A DNA stretch of 38,942 bases. Origin: Candidatus Pacearchaeota archaeon (lineage in GTDB: Archaea > Nanobdellota > Nanobdellia > Pacearchaeales > GW2011-AR1). Shown piece after piece: positions 1 to 5,319 of the stretch; positions within the stretch are counted from its first letter, which is position 1, and every line of letters starts with the position of its first letter. Both the position numbers and the translations under genes were made by a program. The notes beneath the pieces are model-generated. The model was not told where the DNA came from. It saw nothing but the letters and a program-made list of their open reading frames with translations, and made no database searches. The stretch lies in assembly GCA_018303825.1 (NCBI GenBank), contig JAGVXK010000021.1, positions 71,752-110,693 of the forward strand, in the 5' to 3' direction.

Positions 1-150
1 CCACCATAATACGTCTTTCATCCTATATGGATATGGAACAACTAATAACCATTTTGACACATTGAGATTATTTAGATTTTTAACTATGTTAATTGCATCA
101 GTCTTTCTCAGTGATCTCAAAATCAATCTTGTTGTTTTTATTTCTGCCAT
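1..150 (-). CDS. GNAT family N-acetyltransferase, N-terminal part (cut by window edge)
   Basis: Only the first 50 codons are in the window, and the frame is still open at base 1. The start TTRLILRSLRKTDA followed by an N-N-L-N-V-S-K-W stretch and a VPYPY motif is what I know from RimJ/RimL-type acetyltransferases, which move an acetyl group from acetyl-CoA to a protein N terminus or small amine. The acetyl-CoA-binding loop would lie outside the window, so substrate cannot be judged. The ATG sits one base beyond the pheS stop codon, so it is read as the last visible gene of the pyrH-to-pheS operon and is probably translated by coupling. The family call is fairly safe; activity is inferred. Confidence 0.7.
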   Translation of the reverse strand, partial: MAEIKTTRLILRSLRKTDAINIVKNLNNLNVSKWLLVVPYPYRMKDVLWW

Positions 151-151
151 G

Positions 152-1702
152 TTACCTTATCCAGGCCTTTTTCTCACGAAGAGCGCAAATATCATTGCCG
201 TATAATTCTCTTAAATCCTTGATTTTGTAATAATCCATTATAACTCTGTCAAATCCCGGCCCCCAGGCAAGAACAGGAACATATTTTCCGAGAAGAGGAA
301 CAACAACTTCAGGACGGAAAATTCCAGCTCCGCCTATCTCAATCCAAACCTTTTTTTCTTTATTATAGCCGTAGATTTCCACGCTTGGCTCAGTATATGG
401 AAAGTAGGAAGGGTAGAACTTCACTTCATCATATCCCATCTTTGTAAAGAATTCTTTCAAATATCCCAACAAGTGGCGGAAATTTGCTTTCTCATCCACG
501 ACAATGCCTTCCGTCTGGTTGAATTCAAACCCGTGGCTCCAATCAACAGTCTCATTTCTAAAGCATCTTCCAACTGCGAAGAACTTTCCCGGAATATCTT
601 TATCCTTCAACCTTGCTAATGTATGCGCAGATAGAGGAGTAGTATGTGTTCTCAATAATGGCTTCAATGCCTCTCCTTCTTTCCATGAATATTGCCAGCC
701 TTTGCTTCCTGAAACGCCCGATTCATGCGCTTTTTTCACATTTTCAACTATCTTTTTATCTGATAGCTTTCCATTAATATCTTTTAGAAAGAAAGTGTCA
801 TGAATTTCTCTTACAGGATGGTCCTGTGCTGTAAAAAGAGCATCGAAATTCCAAAAGGAAGTATCTGCTATTGTTCCAGTCATCTCCTTAAATCCTAAAT
901 CAGTCCATATCTTTTTTGCATATTCAATGCTTTGGTTGACAAAATGCTTTTTCCCGCCATAAATCTCCGGAACGCTGGTAGTTACATCATAATGCCTGAA
1001 TTTCTTTCCTTTTCCAGAAGCAATTATTTCAGGAGTTACTTCTTCCAATAAATCAGTTGTTATTTCCTTTCCCGCTATTTGTTTTCCTAACTCTGTTAAT
1101 TGGACACGTATCAATTTTTCTTCTTTTAATTCAACAATATCTTTTCTGTCTTTCAACTGCTCAAATGCATATGCCTGCTCCGACTCCAGCTTTCCTTTTT
1201 CCAAAGGAAGAACATCCAGGAATTGCTCTTCAAGTGATTTTTTAACCAATTCTTCTTTCTTGGCGTTCAGAGATATTTTCCCATTAGTTAATCCGATGAG
1301 CGCTTTTTTCTTCAAAACTCCCAGAGCTGCTTTAAACTCATTATCACTTAATTTGGATAATTTTGCAGCTTCACCTAGAGGAATATAATTATTTGTTTCC
1401 AATAGAATGAGTAATTGTCTTTCAGGAAGACCTTTTTTCTTATAATATATTCCGTTTGTGCCCAGATCTATCATTGTTTTTACGTCTGTTTCTATTTTCA
1501 ATACCTCTTTTGCCTCGAGATATTTTAAAGCCATTATTACACCAGATTCTTCAAGTCCTGATTTTTCAACTATCTTCTTGAAACTAAGGTTCAAATGGGA
1601 AACTACTTTCCTTTCTATAGGAGATAACTTGTCTATTATACTATTTATAGATTCATTCTTTTCGGTATCATTTTCTTTTTTTACAGCTACTTCTTTTGAC
1701 AT
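152..1702 (-). CDS. pheS: phenylalanyl-tRNA synthetase alpha subunit
   Basis: Charges tRNA-Phe with phenylalanine as the catalytic subunit of the cytoplasmic (alpha-beta)2 enzyme. The 516 residues match the long archaeal/eukaryotic alpha subunit. The first ~220 residues hold repeated winged-helix-like segments (SPIERKVVSHL, then a second around residue 95), used for tRNA contact. The class II core follows, with motif 2 near residue 380 (GRCFRNETVDWSH, EFNQTEG) and motif 3 near 470-485 (GAGIFRPEVV, GPGFDRVIMDYY). No pheT is in the window, so the beta subunit is encoded elsewhere or before base 1. It is flanked by rnp3 upstream and the GNAT gene downstream on the same strand, with a 30-base gap to rnp3. 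The ATG at 1700-1702 is used. Confidence 0.97.
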   Translation of the reverse strand: MSKEVAVKKENDTEKNESINSIIDKLSPIERKVVSHLNLSFKKIVEKSGLEESGVIMALKYLEAKEVLKIETDVKTMIDLGTNGIYYKKKGLPERQLLILLETNNYIPLGEAAKLSKLSDNEFKAALGVLKKKALIGLTNGKISLNAKKEELVKKSLEEQFLDVLPLEKGKLESEQAYAFEQLKDRKDIVELKEEKLIRVQLTELGKQIAGKEITTDLLEEVTPEIIASGKGKKFRHYDVTTSVPEIYGGKKHFVNQSIEYAKKIWTDLGFKEMTGTIADTSFWNFDALFTAQDHPVREIHDTFFLKDINGKLSDKKIVENVKKAHESGVSGSKGWQYSWKEGEALKPLLRTHTTPLSAHTLARLKDKDIPGKFFAVGRCFRNETVDWSHGFEFNQTEGIVVDEKANFRHLLGYLKEFFTKMGYDEVKFYPSYFPYTEPSVEIYGYNKEKKVWIEIGGAGIFRPEVVVPLLGKYVPVLAWGPGFDRVIMDYYKIKDLRELYGNDICALREKKAWIR

Positions 1703-1732
1703 GTTAATATGATAGATTATGGATTTAAAAGC

Positions 1733-2170
1733 TTATTCAACTGCTTCCTTGGCTTGCTGTGTAGAAGCGCCAAGTGATAACAAAAGGGCAAAAACATCTC
1801 TCTTATCAGAATAACCAATAGCTTTAATCTTTGCTCCTGCCTTTCTGCATATCTCTATGTTCTGCTTTATCTTTGTCAAAATAAAAGCTTTTTCCTTTTT
1901 ATCTACATTCTGGAGAGTAGCAAAGTCTATACCAATAGATATTTTATTCTTTGAAGCAGCTTTAGCCATGACATAATCCAATCCAGAGTCAATGCTTCGA
2001 AGCGACCTTTTTCCCTGCAAAGATTCAGGAGAAAAAAGAACATCAAATCTCCCATATTCGAGTATTTTCCTGTTGAATTCAACATCCTGCGCCTTTACTA
2101 TTATAGGTTTCTCTGCTTGCCTTATCATTTTCTTCGCTTCTTCTATCTTATCTGTGCTTATGATGGTCAT
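1733..2170 (-). CDS. rnp3: ribonuclease P protein component 3 (p30/Rpp30)
   Basis: Protein subunit of archaeal RNase P, which trims the 5' leader of pre-tRNA. The PHP/TIM-barrel-like p30 pattern is visible: KPIIVKAQDVEFNRKILE, then RFDVLFSPES, SGLDYVMAKAA, SIGIDFATLQN, and a C-terminal AGAKIKAIGYSDKRD with LLSLGAS. At 145 residues it is shorter than the 200 or more usual in the family, missing length at both ends. The frame can be read from a TTG at 2179, but that would overlap the upstream gene by 8 bases. The ATG at 2170 comes just after that gene's stop and is the better start. It lies between the DUF3850-like gene and pheS in one operon, a sensible tRNA-related context. The RNase P RNA gene was not recognised in this window. 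Confidence 0.88.
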   Translation of the reverse strand: MTIISTDKIEEAKKMIRQAEKPIIVKAQDVEFNRKILEYGRFDVLFSPESLQGKRSLRSIDSGLDYVMAKAASKNKISIGIDFATLQNVDKKEKAFILTKIKQNIEICRKAGAKIKAIGYSDKRDVFALLLSLGASTQQAKEAVE

Positions 2171-2171
2171 T

Positions 2172-2426
2172 TTAGTCAAATCCTATTACTTGGTATCCAT
2201 ATTTATCAATTTCTTCCTTCTTAAAATAAGGCATTTCATTTGTTTTTAAGACAATACCAACTTTCTTTTTAATCTCCCTGCCAGTCAGTTCGCCGTTAAT
2301 TACTTCTTTTAATATCAAAATATCCCCTTCATTCACTTCAAAATCAGCAAGCCTTACTTCAAACTTCTTCTCTCCAGATAATATTTTATCAAACCATACT
2401 TTATCGCATTTCTTTGTTATTTTCAT
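2172..2426 (-). CDS. DUF3850/ASCH-like small protein
   Basis: An 84-residue protein with an ASCH/PUA-like look: it opens with a KITKKCDKVWFDKILSGEK segment, continues to FEVRLADFEVNEGDILILKE, and ends with YGYQVIGFD. The K-x-FEVR-x-ADF and GD-x-L-x-L-x-E pattern is what I associate with DUF3850, a member of the ASCH fold group thought to bind RNA or modified nucleotides. Its exact role is unknown. It sits one base after pyrH stops and just before rnp3, so it is co-transcribed with a pyrimidine kinase and an RNase P subunit. That context fits an RNA-linked function but does not prove one. Confidence 0.75.
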   Translation of the reverse strand: MKITKKCDKVWFDKILSGEKKFEVRLADFEVNEGDILILKEVINGELTGREIKKKVGIVLKTNEMPYFKKEEIDKYGYQVIGFD

Positions 2427-2427
2427 C

Positions 2428-3117
2428 TTATCCAGATATAATTGTGCCTATAAATTTCTTGCCTTTTAATAAATTATCAAGAGCAAAATTGGAGCCAATG
2501 ATATAAGTTCTTATTCTATTCTTCCTTATTATATTGGAAGCCTGCTGGTCAAGAACAAAGTGCTGCCCAGCATGGAATTTTATCTTCTTTATCATATTAT
2601 TAAAGTCTTTCCAGCTTATCTTTGGGATTAGTTTGGCATTTTTATTCTTTCTAGGATCTTCAGTATAAAGTCCTGGGACATTTGTAATATTAATAAATTC
2701 TGTATTCAAAAAATGAGCTAATTTAGAAGCGGTTCCATCGGTGGTGGAACTCGGAGCGAAACGCAATGCTCCGCAGAATACAACCTTATTCTTTTTAAGA
2801 TCATTTTCAACCTGCTCCATATTTAAAGGAAGCTTTACATTTGCATCCTTTCCAAAGAACTGTATCATAAACAAAGCATTCATTCTTGTCGCTCTTATTC
2901 CAGCCATTGCAATTTCATACTTTGACTTTCCTTCCTTTGCCAAGGCATCAATATATTTTCTTGCAATACTCCCTCCACCGCAGACAACAACAAACCTGTG
3001 ATTATTGTAATGTTTCCTCAAAACCCTCTTAAATCCGTCAAGAATCTTAAAGTCCTGCTTGACTGGCATGATTATAGACCCTCCAAGAGATATAACAATA
3101 ACTTTCTCCTTTTTCAT
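2428..3117 (-). CDS. pyrH: UMP kinase, archaeal type
   Basis: Phosphorylates UMP to UDP with ATP in pyrimidine nucleotide synthesis. It has the amino acid kinase fold: IVISLGGSI at residues 8-16 for the phosphate-binding glycine loop, VVVCGGGSIARKYI near 43-56, then the TTDGTASKLAHFLNT stretch near 128-142 and the NVPGLYTEDPRKN stretch near 147-160 that binds nucleotide. At 229 residues it has the normal family length. It is the first gene of a minus-strand operon through to pheS. A 76-base gap separates it from the divergent Ogg2 gene and holds TATA-like runs for both (TTTAAAG and TTATTTAAAC). Assignment rests on several separate motifs. Confidence 0.95.
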   Translation of the reverse strand: MKKEKVIVISLGGSIIMPVKQDFKILDGFKRVLRKHYNNHRFVVVCGGGSIARKYIDALAKEGKSKYEIAMAGIRATRMNALFMIQFFGKDANVKLPLNMEQVENDLKKNKVVFCGALRFAPSSTTDGTASKLAHFLNTEFINITNVPGLYTEDPRKNKNAKLIPKISWKDFNNMIKKIKFHAGQHFVLDQQASNIIRKNRIRTYIIGSNFALDNLLKGKKFIGTIISG

Positions 3118-3193
3118 AAATTGATAGGGAAAAGATTTTATTTAAACTTATTCCTTTCATAGGGTATTTAAAGAAGGTATTTTAGTAAAAATA

Positions 3194-3799
3194 ATGGATA
3201 GTTTACTAAAATGGTATGCGGAAAGGAAAAACCAGATAAAATCCAGACTAAACGACTTCAAATCCCTAAAAGACAAAGAATATTTTAATGAATTGCTTTT
3301 CTGCCTTCTTACTCCTCAAAGCAATGCACAAAGCTGCTGGAAGGCTGTCCTTGAGTTAAAAAAAGTCAATCTCGAAAAAGCAAAAAAAACTCAGGTGGCA
3401 GACATTCTAAAATCAAAAACAAGATTTCATAATAACAAAGCAGGTTATATCTTAGAAGCAGCAAGGAACTGGAATGATATAAAGGAAAAATTAAATAACA
3501 ATAATTCTATTGAGTTAAGAAACTGGCTGGCTGAAAATGTAAAAGGCTTTGGATACAAGGAAGCAGGTCACTTTCTAAGAAATATAGGCAAATCAAATAA
3601 CAAGATAGCAATCCTTGACCGGCACATACTAAGAAACCTAAAAGATATGAAAGTAATAGAGGAAGACAAAATAAAGAATAAGAATCATTACTTTAAAGTT
3701 GAGAATAATTTCTTAAAATTCTCCAATAAGATTAAGATACCTATAGATGAATTGGATTTATTGTTCTGGAGCAAGAAAAACAGAGAAGTATTCAAATAA
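3194..3799 (+). CDS. N-glycosylase/DNA lyase, Ogg2 type
   Basis: Removes 8-oxoguanine from DNA and nicks the resulting abasic site. It belongs to the HhH-GPD superfamily: LLTPQSNAQSCWKAV (residues ~39-53), the helix-hairpin-helix VKGFGYKEAGHFLRNIG near 116-132, and AILDRHILRN near 139-148. Lys122 and Asp142 stand at the expected positions of the Schiff-base lysine and catalytic aspartate. The 201 residues match the compact archaeal Ogg2 form (Methanocaldococcus type), which lacks the long N-terminal domain of Ogg1. It is a single gene divergent from pyrH. An MTH1-like Nudix further along (31820) would clean the same lesion from the nucleotide pool. Confidence 0.93.
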   Translation: MDSLLKWYAERKNQIKSRLNDFKSLKDKEYFNELLFCLLTPQSNAQSCWKAVLELKKVNLEKAKKTQVADILKSKTRFHNNKAGYILEAARNWNDIKEKLNNNNSIELRNWLAENVKGFGYKEAGHFLRNIGKSNNKIAILDRHILRNLKDMKVIEEDKIKNKNHYFKVENNFLKFSNKIKIPIDELDLLFWSKKNREVFK

Positions 3800-3893
3800 A
3801 GCATAGATAACAGACAACCTTCGCTAATTATCCGACAACAGCTCAACTAGTAATATACTAGCTAATAATTATTTTAAGTAGGATTATATTTAC

Positions 3894-3914
3894 CAGTTTG
3901 AATCATTCAAACTG
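3894..3914. repeat. perfect 21-base palindrome over a stop codon
   Basis: CAGTTTGAA and TTCAAACTG, 9 bases each, surround a three-base centre that is the TGA stop codon (minus strand) of the gene 3903-4613. In RNA this would be a 9-bp hairpin with a three-base loop made of the stop codon itself. A second hairpin-forming repeat, CTAGTA-ATA-TACTAG, lies about 30 bases further on at ~3847-3861. It could act as a 3' end or processing signal; that is inference. Confidence 0.6.
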
Positions 3915-4613
3915 ATCGGGATTTAACTTGCGTTGAATAACGAATCTAGTTCCAACATAATCTGAAATAACTGCAGTCATGACATATCTATCGAAAGCAG
4001 CTTTAAATGCTCCTGTAAGCAGGGGTATTTTTGTCTTATCTGATATATCTTTCATTATTTGCATGATTTCCTCAGTTGAAAGGTTGATTGGAGAAGTTTG
4101 AATAATCCCAGATTTGTTTATGATTAATGGCTTTCCAGGACCAGGACATTCTATACTTTGAACAAATCTGTCTTGTAAAATTGGAAGTATCTTCCCGAAA
4201 CCAAGATTTGTTAAGGGGGTAATTATAGATTCCTGATAAGAATTATTTTTTGATTCCTTAGATATTTTTGCACTTTGCACAAATTCAATTGGGGGCTGCC
4301 CTCCAGTCCTTGGCACTGGAATTCCTTTCTGAAAACCTTGCTTTGGCTGTATCCTCTGCATAGGCCTGAACTGAGCAGGTCTTATTAATTGTTTAATCTG
4401 GACTGGAATGGGTTTTATCAACTGCCTTCCAACTTGTGTTCTTACCAGAGGTTTCTCTTCCTTCAAAAAAGCATAAACCTTTTTTTCAAGCCTCTCTTCC
4501 TCAATAATATTTTGATAATTAGCCAAAATAATATTTCTTATTAATTCTCGAAGAAATAATAATCTTATAGAATAATCTTTTTCTTTATCCTTGCTCTGGA
4601 CTTGCTTTTTCAT
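3903..4613 (-). CDS. protein resembling the N-terminal domain of a type II/IV secretion ATPase, without the ATPase core
   Basis: A 236-residue protein in two parts. Residues ~1-50 are helical and charged. Residues ~60-105 are rich in Pro, Gln and Arg (RPAQFRPMQRIQPKQGF), probably unstructured. Residues ~135-236 read ILPILQDRFVQSIECPGPG, PLIINKSG, LSTEEIMQIMKDISDKT and GTRFVIQRKLNP. In outline this resembles the N-terminal domain of GspE/FlaI/VirB11-type ATPases: a 'bits of sequence VxdI-x-x-x-G-x-x-xP' strand, a helix equivalent to 'eel-x-x-ii-x-x-la', and a final 'GsR-x-tIRk' strand. No Walker A or B follows. The upstream 169-residue coiled-coil gene stops one base before this start, so the two are surely co-expressed. 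The resemblance is my reading and untested; otherwise it is a conserved-looking unknown. Confidence 0.6.
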   Translation of the reverse strand: MKKQVQSKDKEKDYSIRLLFLRELIRNIILANYQNIIEEERLEKKVYAFLKEEKPLVRTQVGRQLIKPIPVQIKQLIRPAQFRPMQRIQPKQGFQKGIPVPRTGGQPPIEFVQSAKISKESKNNSYQESIITPLTNLGFGKILPILQDRFVQSIECPGPGKPLIINKSGIIQTSPINLSTEEIMQIMKDISDKTKIPLLTGAFKAAFDRYVMTAVISDYVGTRFVIQRKLNPDQFE

Positions 4614-4614
4614 T

Positions 4615-5124
4615 TTAAAACTTGGGCAAAGGTCTTCCTATTGATGGCTTGAATTCTTCGATTGACTTCTCCTCTCTTATTGGTTTTTCTTCCATTGCCA
4701 TAGGCATTGATGAAGTTGATTGCTGTCCATAAACCCTCTCCCTTATTCTTTCTTCAACTAAAGTCAATCCCTTTGCAATAGTCTTGTTCTGCTCTAATAA
4801 CTTATCTACTTTTTCCAAAAATTCCCTGTCTTTATCACTTGCCTGTATAGAAGGACTGGTTGCGAAGCTCCTTGCTGCATTTTCAAACAAGCCAAGCAAG
4901 GCAGAAATTTGATTTGTCAGCTTGTCAAACTTCTCAGCAAGATTAACATTTACTTTCTGAAGTTCAATCAAATTTTCAACAATTTTATCTTCTAATTTTT
5001 TAGGCTTCGGATTATTAAAATTGCTTCTAAAAGGTCTTATCTTCCTATTGAGATAATGATGGCTAGTCTTAGGAGCCTCTTTACGAACCTCTTTAATAAT
5101 TGTCTTAGTGACCTCTTTTGTCAT
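4615..5124 (-). CDS. coiled-coil protein of unknown function
   Basis: Not recognised. The 169 residues begin with a short basic, probably disordered stretch (TIIKEVRKEAPKTSHH, then RKIRPFRSNFNNPKPKK). From residue ~43 a long amphipathic helix runs through DKIVENLIELQKVNVNLAEKF to a second helix SDKDREFLEKVDKLLEQNK and VEERIRERVYG. The tail (~140-169) is Pro- and Glu-rich. There is no signal peptide or membrane segment. It is the first gene of a two-gene unit with the secretion-ATPase-like protein at 3903-4613, one base apart, so a structural or scaffolding partnership is the most natural guess. No archaellum or pilus gene is visible nearby to confirm that. Confidence 0.8.
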   Translation of the reverse strand: MTKEVTKTIIKEVRKEAPKTSHHYLNRKIRPFRSNFNNPKPKKLEDKIVENLIELQKVNVNLAEKFDKLTNQISALLGLFENAARSFATSPSIQASDKDREFLEKVDKLLEQNKTIAKGLTLVEERIRERVYGQQSTSSMPMAMEEKPIREEKSIEEFKPSIGRPLPKF

Positions 5125-5230
5125 GTTTTAGTTAAGGAGAAATTGTTTATAAACCTTATTACTTTAAAATGATTAAATAAAAGAAAGCGCGTAGTAAAGC
5201 TTAAAATAGGCTTTATTTTAAAGGTTGTAG

Positions 5231-5314
5231 GGGTCCATATTTAAATGGCATAATTTTCGGCTCCAGAATTTTTGGAGCAACCGAAAGTCGAGGGTTCGAT
5301 TCCCTCTGGGCCCA
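5231..5314 (+). tRNA. tRNA-Trp (CCA) with a 13-base intron
   Basis: The acceptor stem GGGTCCA (5231-5237) pairs with TGGGCCC (5307-5313), with discriminator A at 5314 and no encoded CCA. The T arm is GAGGG-TTCGATT-CCCTC. The D stem is weak, three pairs, with the standard GG in the loop. The anticodon stem TTCGG/CCGAA (5256-5260, 5281-5285) encloses 20 bases instead of 7. Removing 13 bases (5267-5279) gives the loop CTCCAGA, with anticodon CCA. CTCC (5261-5264) pairs with GGAG (5274-5277), flanked by three-base bulges AGA and CAA. This is a canonical bulge-helix-bulge for the archaeal splicing endonuclease at position 37/38. Discriminator A and the anticodon agree on Trp. Confidence 0.93.
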
Positions 5315-5319
5315 TTTAC

